From Acidimicrobiales bacterium (lineage in GTDB: Bacteria > Actinomycetota > Acidimicrobiia > Acidimicrobiales > CAIXPF01): DNA of 35,090 bases. Positions within the stretch are counted from its first letter, which is position 1, and each line of letters begins with the position of its first letter. Location: positions 1-35,090 of the forward strand of contig JADLEF010000182.1 in assembly GCA_020846295.1 (NCBI GenBank), read 5' to 3'. This document shows, piece by piece, positions 18,237-24,649 of this stretch. The translations under genes and the position numbers were made by a program. The notes under the pieces are model-generated. The model saw only the letters and a list, made by a program, of their open reading frames with translations, was not told where the DNA came from and made no database searches.

Positions 18237-18733
18237 CCCCGCCCCCGTCCCCACCCGCCGCCGGCCTGGCAGCCAAGGTCCTCACCGCGTCGGACGGCGT
18301 CGTGGCCGGCACCCGGGTCGACCGCTCGGGGGAGGTGCTCGAGACGTTGCTGCGCGACGCCGGCTTCCACGTGGTCGAGCGGCGCGTGGTGGCCGACGGC
18401 GTGCAGTCCGTCGGCGCCGCGCTGCGCGAGCTCGCCGCCGGGTTCGCCGGCGTGATCGTGACCACCGGGGGCACCGGCTTCGCCCCCCGGGACCTCACCC
18501 CGGAGGCGACCCGCACCGTCATCGAGCGGGAGGCGCCGGGCATGGCCGAGGCGATGCGGGCGGTCAACCCCGGCCCGGGCCGGCTGTCCCGCGGCGTGGC
18601 GGGCACCGTCGGGCAGGCGATCATCCTGAACACCCCCGGGTCGCCCAACGGCGCTCGGGAATGCCTCGAGGCGGTCCTCGACGTGCTTCCCCACGCCCTC
18701 AAGCTGCTGGCGGAGACCCCGACCGATCACTGA
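18224..18733 (+). CDS. MoaB/Mog-type molybdopterin adenylyltransferase-like protein
   Basis: A 169-residue MogA/MoaB fold protein. Family members adenylylate molybdopterin before molybdenum insertion, or act as a scaffold. Supporting motifs are the N-terminal AAKVLTASDGVVAGTRVDRS, the nucleotide-binding GVIVTTGGTGFAPRDLTPEA, and the C-terminal GTVGQAIILNTPGSPNGAREC, with LNTPGSP matching the conserved P-G-x-P loop. The ATG lies 13 nt inside the end of rsmB. No other molybdenum cofactor gene is in the window, so its role here is inferred from family only. Confidence 0.88.
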   Translation: MSELTPPPSPPAAGLAAKVLTASDGVVAGTRVDRSGEVLETLLRDAGFHVVERRVVADGVQSVGAALRELAAGFAGVIVTTGGTGFAPRDLTPEATRTVIEREAPGMAEAMRAVNPGPGRLSRGVAGTVGQAIILNTPGSPNGARECLEAVLDVLPHALKLLAETPTDH

Positions 18734-18765
18734 CCGGGCGGAGCGCGGTGCCGATTGTCAGCCGG

Positions 18766-19392
18766 TCACGGCCGATGCGGCGCAGGGCGCGGCGGCCGCC
18801 ACATGGTCTGCAGCGGTGGGCCGCCATCGGGGGTGACCTCCCACAGGACCTCGAAGCCGAGCCGCCGGTAGAAGCTCACGTTGCGCGGGTTCGAGCTCTC
18901 GAGCGCGGCGGGTAGGCCGTCGAGATCGCACCGGGCCAGGACGGGCGCCAACAGCCGGGCGCCGTGGCCGCCGCTGCGCGCCGCGGCGGTGACCCCGACG
19001 AACTGGAGGTGGAAGGCGGTGCTGTCGGGGAACGGCCGCTCGTGCATGGCCAGCACCAGGGACCGCATGCGCTCGGCGGCGCCGGGCGCGGCGTGCGCCG
19101 CCATCGCGTCGCCGATCCGCGGCCGATCCTCGGCGGTGAAGAACGAGGTGTCGGGCGGGTTCCACAGGGCGGCACCGACGATCCGGTCGCCGTCGAGCAC
19201 GGCGTAGCCCTGGCCGGTGCGCAGCACGGCGTCGACCGCGGGGGCGAACATGGCGGCGCGCAGCGTGACGGAGCGCCGGGCCCGGTCGTCGTGGCCGGCC
19301 AGCCACGCCATGACCGGGTCGTCGAGGAAGGCAGCGGTGAGGGCGTCGGCCACCGCATCGGCGTCACGGCGCAGGATCAGGCGGACTGTCAT
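18766..19392 (-). CDS. GNAT-family N-acetyltransferase
   Basis: A 208-residue GCN5-related acetyltransferase of unknown substrate. It shows the acceptor-side strand GYAVLDGDRIVGAALWNPP. The core strand FHLQFVGVTAAARSGGHGARLL carries the acetyl-CoA pyrophosphate-binding R-x-G-G-x-G-A loop. The C-terminal PAALESSNPRNVSFYRRLGFEV is the classic end of the GNAT fold, with N and Y contacting CoA. The ATG at 19392 is 9 nt downstream of TACAGT (minus strand, 19402-19407), suggesting a leaderless message. It is divergent from hisG and convergent with the MoaB-like gene (32-nt gap). Confidence 0.88.
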   Translation of the reverse strand: MTVRLILRRDADAVADALTAAFLDDPVMAWLAGHDDRARRSVTLRAAMFAPAVDAVLRTGQGYAVLDGDRIVGAALWNPPDTSFFTAEDRPRIGDAMAAHAAPGAAERMRSLVLAMHERPFPDSTAFHLQFVGVTAAARSGGHGARLLAPVLARCDLDGLPAALESSNPRNVSFYRRLGFEVLWEVTPDGGPPLQTMWRPPRPAPHRP

Positions 19393-19401
19393 CGCCGCCG
19401 C

Positions 19402-19407
19402 ACTGTA
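19402..19407 (-). promoter_or_regulatory. -10 element of the leaderless GNAT promoter
   Basis: TACAGT on the minus strand lies 9 nt before the acetyltransferase ATG. No Shine-Dalgarno sequence is present between them. Confidence 0.5.
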
Positions 19408-19476
19408 TTCGTCCGTCGGCGGCGAGTCGGCGTCCGATCCCGGGTATTCGGCTTCGGCGCCGGGCGCAGCGACCGG

Positions 19477-19482
19477 TAGGGT
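19477..19482 (+). promoter_or_regulatory. -10 element of the leaderless hisG promoter
   Basis: TAGGGT lies 8 nt before GTG 19491. This spacing favours GTG 19491 over the in-frame TTG 19482, which overlaps the hexamer itself. Confidence 0.5.
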
Positions 19483-19490
19483 TGCCCGCC

Positions 19491-20366
19491 GTGCTGAAGC
19501 TGGTACTCCCCAAAGGTTCGCTCGAGCGAGCCACCCTCGAGTTGTTCGAGGCCGCCGATCTCACCGTGAGCCGCAGCTCCGCGGTGGACTACAAAGCCAC
19601 CATCGACGATCCCCGTGTCGTCGACGTGCGGATCCTGCGCCCCCAGGAGATCCCCGTCTACGTCGCCGAGGGTCTGTTCGACCTCGGGATCTGTGGTCGG
19701 GACTGGGTGGAGGAGACCGGGGCGGAGGTGGTGTCGCTCGGCCAGCTGCAGGACTCGAAGGCCACGTCGAACCCGGTGCGCATCGTGGTCGCCGTGCAGC
19801 AGGAGTCCGAGGCCACCTCGGTGGCCGATCTGCCCCAGGGCTTGCGCGTCTCCACCGAGTACCCCAACCTGACCCGCCGGTTCTTCGAGGAGCGGGGCAT
19901 CGAGGCCGACATCCGGCTGTCCTACGGCGCCACCGAGGCCAAGGTGCCCGACATCGTGGACTGCGTGGTGGACATCACCGAGACCGGCCGGGCGTTGCGC
20001 GCCGCCGGGCTGAAGATCATCGACATCATCGTCACGTCCTACACCGAGCTGGTGGCCAACCCGGCGGCCTACGCCGACCCGGCCAAGGCGCACGCCATGA
20101 ACCAGATCCGCACCTTGCTCCTGGGTGCGCTCGACGCTCGCGGGCGGGTGCTGCTCAAGATGAACGTGCCCAAGGACCGGCTCGACGCGGTGATCGCGGA
20201 GGTGCCGGCGGCGAAGGCGCCGACGGTCAACGAGCTCTACCAGGGCACCGGCTACGCGGTGGAGTCCGTGGTGCCCAAGAAGGGCATCAACACGCTGATC
20301 CCCCGGCTGCTGGAGCTGGGCGCCAGCGACATCCTCGAGCTGCCGATCCTCAAGATCATCCCGTGA
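19491..20366 (+). CDS. hisG: ATP phosphoribosyltransferase (long form)
   Basis: First enzyme of histidine synthesis; joins ATP and PRPP. The 291-residue length and the C-terminal PII-like regulatory domain (LLKMNVPKDRLDAVIAEVPA to ILELPILKII) identify the long, histidine-inhibited hexameric form that needs no HisZ. Catalytic-domain motifs are LKLVLPKGSLERATLELFEA, GLFDLGICGRDWVEE and the PRPP loop VDCVVDITETGRALRAAGL. GTG 19491 is chosen because homology starts there and the -10 box fits a leaderless transcript. hisE, often just upstream of hisG in actinobacteria, is not here. The stop overlaps the next ATG by one base (TGATG). Confidence 0.95.
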   Translation: MLKLVLPKGSLERATLELFEAADLTVSRSSAVDYKATIDDPRVVDVRILRPQEIPVYVAEGLFDLGICGRDWVEETGAEVVSLGQLQDSKATSNPVRIVVAVQQESEATSVADLPQGLRVSTEYPNLTRRFFEERGIEADIRLSYGATEAKVPDIVDCVVDITETGRALRAAGLKIIDIIVTSYTELVANPAAYADPAKAHAMNQIRTLLLGALDARGRVLLKMNVPKDRLDAVIAEVPAAKAPTVNELYQGTGYAVESVVPKKGINTLIPRLLELGASDILELPILKIIP

Positions 20367-20578
20367 TGACCGGCACCGTGCTCGCCTTCGACGAGCACGT
20401 CGGGCTGGGACAGGTCCGCACCGACGACGGCGCCGGGTACGGCTTCCACTGCGTGGCCATCGCCGACGGCAGCCGCGCGGTCGAGGTGGGCGCGGCGGTC
20501 AGCTTCGGCCTGGCCGCCGGGTTGCACGGCCGCTGGGAAGCGGTCGACCTCCGACCGCTGCCACTGAACGGGAGCTGA
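20366..20578 (+). CDS. Small cold-shock-domain-like protein
   Basis: A 70-residue protein resembling the five-stranded OB fold of cold-shock proteins: MTGTVLAFDEHVGLGQVRTD is the first two strands, YGFHCVAIADGSRAVEVG the third and fourth, and AVSFGLAAGLHGRWEAVDLR the last. The nucleic-acid-binding RNP1 (KGFGFI in CspA) is reduced to VGLGQV, and RNP2 (VFVH) reads YGFHCV, so RNA binding may be altered or lost. It is translationally coupled to hisG through TGATG. A function in histidine synthesis is not implied by the sequence. It is too short and divergent for a firmer call. Confidence 0.7.
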   Translation: MTGTVLAFDEHVGLGQVRTDDGAGYGFHCVAIADGSRAVEVGAAVSFGLAAGLHGRWEAVDLRPLPLNGS

Positions 20579-20588
20579 TCCCGGCTCG

Positions 20589-21008
20589 TCAGTCGGTCCG
20601 GGGTCCGGTGCCGGCCGACAGGATCTGCACGAACACCAGCTGGAGGCTGGTCCGGGCCTGGACGAGCGTCGCCTCGTCCGGTCCGAGCCGTCCCTTGCAG
20701 GCGTCGAGCAGGCCCCCGAGGGCATCGATGGCGAGGCGGGCGGCCTCGATGTTCGGCGCCTCGCGGTTGAGGTGCACCGCGGCGAACTCATAGAGGCCCA
20801 TGACGTGGTTGGCCACGATCAGCTCTGCCGGCGCCTGGGCCAGTTGCTCGCGGATCCGGCCGACCTCCTCGGCCGCCGCGGCGAGCTGGGCGGCCTGCTC
20901 CTCGTTGAGCGGGCCCTGCTCGTTCGGGTCGACGGGGGCGTCCGTCGCGTCGACGTCGACCTCGCGTTCGACCGGGTGCTCACCACCGGGTGTCCACAAG
21001 CTGCTCAT
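20589..21008 (-). CDS. DUF1844 family protein
   Basis: A 139-residue acidic protein of unknown function, of the DUF1844 family found beside infC in many actinobacteria. The N-terminal third is acidic and disordered-looking (REVDVDATDAPVDPNEQGPL). A helix rich in alanine and glutamate follows, then the conserved core APAELIVANHVMGLYEFAAV, NIEAARLAIDALGGLLDACK, and ARTSLQLVFVQIL. It lacks a signal peptide or membrane segment. TAGAAT (minus strand, 21015-21020) stands 6 nt before the ATG, indicating a leaderless mRNA. It is divergent from infC with an overlapping -10. Confidence 0.85.
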   Translation of the reverse strand: MSSLWTPGGEHPVEREVDVDATDAPVDPNEQGPLNEEQAAQLAAAAEEVGRIREQLAQAPAELIVANHVMGLYEFAAVHLNREAPNIEAARLAIDALGGLLDACKGRLGPDEATLVQARTSLQLVFVQILSAGTGPRTD

Positions 21009-21320
21009 GGTGCTATTCTATTCGGCAGGTCGTAGCGGTCTTCGGGCCGGTACGTCCGGGACAACTGCATAGAACCTTCTTCGGAAAGTGGGGATCCTCG
21101 GTCCAGGGGCCCCCACCCGGCCACCGGGCGGTGCGCCGGGTCGATGTTTGCCAGGGCGTGTCGACCTCACCGGGTTCCCGGGGGGTTGACGCATCGTCAT
21201 CGCGGGCGTCGGTTTTCCGACGTCCGTTCGTCGTTTTCGGCGAGCGGCTGGGCCGAGCAATCCGTCAACCAGACGCCGATCGATGGAGGACCGCGCGTCG
21301 CTTATGAGGAGTGATCAGCA
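21009..21320 (+). promoter_or_regulatory. Long structured infC leader with divergent promoter
   Basis: No gene is seen in these 312 nt. At the left end TATTCT (plus, 21014-21019) and TAGAAT (minus, 21015-21020) are overlapping divergent -10 candidates, so the infC transcript would have a ~295-nt leader. Two hairpins stand out. At 21115-21141 ACCCGGC-CACC pairs with GGTG-GCCGGGT (11 bp, one bulge). At 21203-21226 CGTCGG-TTTT-CCGACG is extended by four further pairs including one G-T. AGGAG (21307-21311) is the infC ribosome-binding site. An autoregulatory role, as in other infC-rpmI-rplT leaders, is inference. Confidence 0.55.
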
Positions 21321-21974
21321 ATAGCACCGCCAGTGAACGAGCCCAGAGTCAATGAACGCATCAGGGCACGCGAGGTCCGCGTGGTCGGCCCCGACGGGTC
21401 CCAGATCGGGATCAAGCCGCTGCCCGAAGCCCTCTCCCTGGCTCGTGAATTGGACCTCGACCTCGTCGAGGTGGCGGACAAGGCCACACCACCCGTCGTC
21501 CGAATCATGGACTACGGCAAATTCAAGTACGAGGCGGCCCATCGCCAGCGGGAATCCCGCCGGAACCAGACCGCCGTGGTGCTCAAGGAGATGAAGTACC
21601 GACCCAAGATCGGGAAGGCCGACTTCGAGACCAAGACCCGCAACGTCGAGAAGTTCCTCGGTGAGGGGCACAAGGTCAAGGTCACCATCATGTTCCGCGG
21701 TCGAGAGATCTACCACCCGGAGATCGGGAGGAAGATCCTCGAGAACGTCGCTGATGCGGTGGGCCACGTCGGGCGCGTCGAGGTGCAGTCCAAGCTCGAC
21801 GGCCGGAACATGACCATGGTCCTCGCACCGGACAAGAAGGCCCAGGCCGCCTGGGAAGCCCAGAAGCGCAAGGGCCCCGACGGTGAGGGTGAGCTCGACG
21901 CTGAGGACGCCCCCGATACCGAGGGCGCCCCCGATGCAGAGGGCGCGCCGGCCACCACGGCTCCGGCCGACTGA
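21321..21974 (+). CDS. infC: Translation initiation factor IF-3 (probable AUA start)
   Basis: IF-3 binds the 30S subunit and checks start codons. The N-terminal domain (EPRVNERIRAREVRVVG to DLVEVADKATPPVVRIMDYG), the linker (KFKYEAAHRQRESRRN) and the C-terminal domain (KEMKYRPKIGKADFETKTRN, KVKVTIMFRGREIYHPEIG, DGRNMTMVLAP) are all present. An acidic tail contains two copies of APD-EG. The first standard start is GTG 21333, 21 nt from AGGAG. The in-frame ATA at 21321 lies at an ideal 9-nt spacing and adds MAPP before VNEPRVN. infC genes often use rare starts (AUU in E. coli) so that IF-3 limits its own synthesis. The ATA call rests on spacing only. Confidence 0.93.
   Translation: MAPPVNEPRVNERIRAREVRVVGPDGSQIGIKPLPEALSLARELDLDLVEVADKATPPVVRIMDYGKFKYEAAHRQRESRRNQTAVVLKEMKYRPKIGKADFETKTRNVEKFLGEGHKVKVTIMFRGREIYHPEIGRKILENVADAVGHVGRVEVQSKLDGRNMTMVLAPDKKAQAAWEAQKRKGPDGEGELDAEDAPDTEGAPDAEGAPATTAPAD
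21909..21944 (+). repeat. Two 18-bp tandem repeats in the infC tail
   Basis: GCCCCCGATACCGAGGGC (21909-21926) is followed by GCCCCCGATGCAGAGGGC (21927-21944), encoding APDTEG and APDAEG in the acidic C-terminal extension of IF-3. They look like a recent slippage duplication in an unstructured tail. Confidence 0.7.
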
Positions 21975-21982
21975 TCACGAAA

Positions 21983-22020
21983 CCCGCAGGGCGCCCCGCC
22001 CCGTGCGGGTGCCCTGCGGG
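21983..22020 (+). terminator. Strong hairpin between infC and rpmI
   Basis: CCCGCAGGGC (21983-21992) pairs perfectly with GCCCTGCGGG (22011-22020), and four inner pairs (one G-T) extend the stem to 14 bp with a 10-nt loop. It begins 8 nt after the infC stop and ends 44 nt before rpmI. It could act as an attenuator, a processing site or an L20-binding site that sets the IF-3 to L35/L20 ratio. Confidence 0.5.
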
Positions 22021-22064
22021 CAGCGTGCTGCCCCGGATCCAGAGAACCGAAAGGTTGCATCCCC

Positions 22065-22259
22065 ATGCCCAAGATGAAGACGCACCGGGGCGCAGCGAAG
22101 CGCTTCAAGGTCACCGGCACCGGCAAGATCATGCGCCGCCGTGCCTTCCGCAAGCACCTCTTCGAGAAGAAGCCGACCACCCGCACCCGCCGCCTCAAGC
22201 CGATGGTGGTCGTCAAGCCGGGTGACGAGTCCTCGATCAAGCGCCAACTGGGCATGTAG
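22065..22259 (+). CDS. rpmI: 50S ribosomal protein L35
   Basis: A 64-residue, strongly basic ribosomal protein with the family N-terminus [20 protein letters not shown] and the [16 protein letters not shown] core. Length and sequence are normal. A GAAAGG element lies about 12 nt upstream of the ATG. It sits in the conserved infC-rpmI-rplT order. Confidence 0.98.
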   Translation: MPKMKTHRGAAKRFKVTGTGKIMRRRAFRKHLFEKKPTTRTRRLKPMVVVKPGDESSIKRQLGM

Positions 22260-22334
22260 CCCGCCCGGCCGGCCGCCCGTGCGCGCCGCCGGCCGCCCCC
22301 CACCAAACCGTTCGATACCGAGGAGGCTTCCCCC

Positions 22335-22709
22335 ATGGCTCGTGTGAAGCGCGCCGTCCACTCCAAAAAGCGCCGCCGCGTCGTCCTTGAACGCGCTCGC
22401 GGGTACTACGGCCATCGCAGCCGCAACTACCGCGCCGCCAACGAGGCGGTCATGCATGCCCTGCACTACTCCTTCCGGGACCGCCGGGCCCGCAAGGGTG
22501 ATTTCCGCCAGCTGTGGATCACCCGCATCAACGCCGCCTGCCGTCAGAACGGGATGAGCTACAGCCAGTTCATCGCCGGGCTGCGCCATGCCGGCATCGA
22601 GGTGGACCGCAAGGTCCTGGCCGAGGTCGCGGTGAGCGACGCGGCGGCGTTCTCCTCGCTGGTCGAGGCGGCCCGCAGCGCGCTGGGCGCGCAGGCCAAG
22701 GCGTCCTGA
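22335..22709 (+). CDS. rplT: 50S ribosomal protein L20
   Basis: A 124-residue large-subunit assembly protein, slightly longer than the usual ~118. Family motifs include [60 protein letters not shown] and [19 protein letters not shown]. In other bacteria L20 represses its own operon by binding the mRNA leader. A strong Shine-Dalgarno, GAGGAGG (22320-22326), stands 8 nt before the ATG. The 3' neighbour begins 13 nt after the stop. Confidence 0.98.
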   Translation: MARVKRAVHSKKRRRVVLERARGYYGHRSRNYRAANEAVMHALHYSFRDRRARKGDFRQLWITRINAACRQNGMSYSQFIAGLRHAGIEVDRKVLAEVAVSDAAAFSSLVEAARSALGAQAKAS

Positions 22710-22722
22710 TCGGGGCGCACCG

Positions 22723-23565
22723 CTGACCGAAGCACTGTCCGCCCGCAACCCGCGGCTGGCCGCACTGCGCCGGCTGTCGACCTCCCGGTCGGCTCGACGG
22801 GAGCGGGGGGTGCTGATCGTGGAAGGGCCGCGGCTGGTGGCCGAGGCCCTTGCCGCGTCCGCCGTCGTGCGCGAGGTATACGTCGAGCAGGCCGAGGCGT
22901 GGCCCGGCGCCACGCTGGTCCGTCCCGGGACGCTGGCCCGGCTGGGCGATGTGGAGACCAGCCAGGGCGTGCTGGCGGTGGTGGACGCGCCCCCGCTCGA
23001 GCTGGGCAGGCCCGATGCCGCCCACGGGTTGGCCCGGCGGTGCGGTCTCGGTGAGCCGTCGCGGCCGGCTCCGGTGGTGGTGGTGCTCGTCGACGTGGCC
23101 GATCCGGGCAACGCGGGCACGATCCTGCGCAGCGCCGAGGCGGCCGGTGCCGCGGCGGTGCTGTTCGCCGGACGCTGCGTGGACCCGACCTCCCCCAAGG
23201 TGGTGCGGGCTGCGGCCGGTGCGTTGTTCCGCGTGCCGGTCGCGGTGACCGCCGACGTGGCCGAGGCGCTGACCTGGCTCGACGCCAACGGCCTGCGCTC
23301 GTGGGCCGCCGTGGTCGGGGGCGGGGCCGATCTCTACGACGATCCGATCGACGGTGCCGTCGCGGTGCTGTTCGGCAGCGAGGCCCACGGCCTGCCCGCC
23401 TCGGTGCTCGACCATGCCGGCATGGGTCGGCTCAGCATCCCGATGGCCGGAGCGGTCGAGTCGCTCAACGTCGCGATGGCGGTCACCGTGACCACCTTCG
23501 AGCTGTGGCGCCGTCGCCGGATCGGTCCCGCCGCGCCACGGCGCGGGTCACCTCCCGCCGAATGA
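22723..23565 (+). CDS. TsnR/SpoU-type 23S rRNA 2'-O-methyltransferase (probable CTG start)
   Basis: A SPOUT methyltransferase with an N-terminal L30e-like substrate-binding domain (RGVLIVEGPRLVAEALAASA to GVLAVVDAPP) and the catalytic knot: VVVVLVDVADPGNAGTILRS, AVLFGSEAHGLPASVL and ESLNVAMAVTVTTFELWRRR. The first standard start is GTG 22810, which would delete the conserved N-terminal helix. From CTG 22723 the frame reads LTEALSARNPRLAALRRLST, which resembles the M. tuberculosis TsnR N-terminus, and CGGGG lies about 7 nt before the CTG. No ATG, GTG or TTG is available in frame upstream of 22810. With the CTG start the protein has 280 residues. It lies between rplT and pheS, a conserved actinobacterial position. 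Confidence 0.88.
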   Translation: MTEALSARNPRLAALRRLSTSRSARRERGVLIVEGPRLVAEALAASAVVREVYVEQAEAWPGATLVRPGTLARLGDVETSQGVLAVVDAPPLELGRPDAAHGLARRCGLGEPSRPAPVVVVLVDVADPGNAGTILRSAEAAGAAAVLFAGRCVDPTSPKVVRAAAGALFRVPVAVTADVAEALTWLDANGLRSWAAVVGGGADLYDDPIDGAVAVLFGSEAHGLPASVLDHAGMGRLSIPMAGAVESLNVAMAVTVTTFELWRRRRIGPAAPRRGSPPAE

Positions 23566-23605
23566 ACTTGGACGTTCCCCACCGTGAAAGGCAGGCTCTC
23601 CAGCC

Positions 23606-24613
23606 ATGACCGCTGAGCTCGACGCCGTCGTACGCGCCCGGACCGACGCCCTGGCCAAGGCCGCCGCCGCCAGCACTGCGGGGGAACTGGCCGCCGTCGA
23701 GACGGAGGTGCTCGGTCGGCAGTCCGCCATCGTGGAGCTGCGCAGGTCGCTGGGCCGGCTGGAGCCGGAGGTCCGCAAGGCCGTCGGCCAGGCCGTGAAC
23801 GAGGCGATGGGCGCCATCGGGGACGCCGTGGCCGCCCGTCGGCGGGAGCTGGACGCGGCAGACCGGGCGGTACGGCTGGAGGCCGAGCGGCTGGACCTGA
23901 CCGAGTTCGCCCCCCGACGCCGGCGCGGCCACCTCCACCCGTTCACCGCCGCCTGGGAGCGGCTCGAGGACGTCTTCGTCGGGATGGGTTTCGAGGTGGC
24001 CGAGGGCCCCGAGATCGAGACCGAGTGGTTCAACTTCGGCGCCCTCAACTTCCCGGAGGGCCACCCCGCCCGGGAGAGCCAGGACTCGCTGTGGGTGGAC
24101 TGGGGGGCCCCTGGTTCCACGCTGCTGCGCACCCACACCTCGCCGGTGCAGGTCCGCACCATGCTGGCCCACGAGCCGCCCATCTACGTGGTGTGCCCGG
24201 GCCGCGTCTTCCGCCAGGACACCCCCGACGCGACGCACATGCCGGTCTTCCACCAGATCGAGGGGCTGGTGATCGACCGCGGGATCAGCCTGGGCGATCT
24301 CGCCGGCACGCTCGACTCCTTCGTGAAGGCGTTCTTCGGCGGCGAGTTCTCGTCGCGGCTGCGCCCGTCGTACTTCCCGTTCACCGAGCCGTCCGCCGAG
24401 TTCGATGTCCAGCGCCCCGACGGGTCGTGGCTGGAGCTGGGCGGGTGCGGCATGGTCCACCCCAACGTGCTGCGGGCGGGCGGGATCGACCCCGAGCAGT
24501 GGTCCGGCTTCGCCTTCGGGTTCGGCATCGACCGATTCGCCCTGACCCGCCACGGGGTCGATGACCTGCGGGAGTTCTGGAGCGGCGACAGCCGGTTCCT
24601 GAGCCAGTTCTGA
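23606..24613 (+). CDS. pheS: Phenylalanyl-tRNA synthetase alpha subunit
   Basis: Catalytic subunit of the heterotetrameric PheRS. The 335-residue protein has an N-terminal coiled-coil arm (residues ~5-95) for tRNA binding, then the class II catalytic core: HPFTAAWERLEDVFVGMGFE, the LLRTHTSPVQVRTM motif, motif 2 GRVFRQDTPDATHMPVFHQI, the phenylalanine-pocket region YFPFTEPSAEFDVQ and motif 3 GFAFGFGIDRFAL. Everything expected is intact. No T-box or leader-peptide attenuator is recognisable in the 40-nt upstream gap. pheT follows after 36 nt. Confidence 0.97.
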   Translation: MTAELDAVVRARTDALAKAAAASTAGELAAVETEVLGRQSAIVELRRSLGRLEPEVRKAVGQAVNEAMGAIGDAVAARRRELDAADRAVRLEAERLDLTEFAPRRRRGHLHPFTAAWERLEDVFVGMGFEVAEGPEIETEWFNFGALNFPEGHPARESQDSLWVDWGAPGSTLLRTHTSPVQVRTMLAHEPPIYVVCPGRVFRQDTPDATHMPVFHQIEGLVIDRGISLGDLAGTLDSFVKAFFGGEFSSRLRPSYFPFTEPSAEFDVQRPDGSWLELGGCGMVHPNVLRAGGIDPEQWSGFAFGFGIDRFALTRHGVDDLREFWSGDSRFLSQF

Positions 24614-24649
24614 CGCAATCGCCTCGATGACGAAAGAAGCAGTGGAGCA

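Noticed and set aside
23566-23605. T-box or phenylalanine leader peptide before pheS
   Set aside because: Only 40 nt separate the genes, with no T-box consensus and no run of Phe codons.
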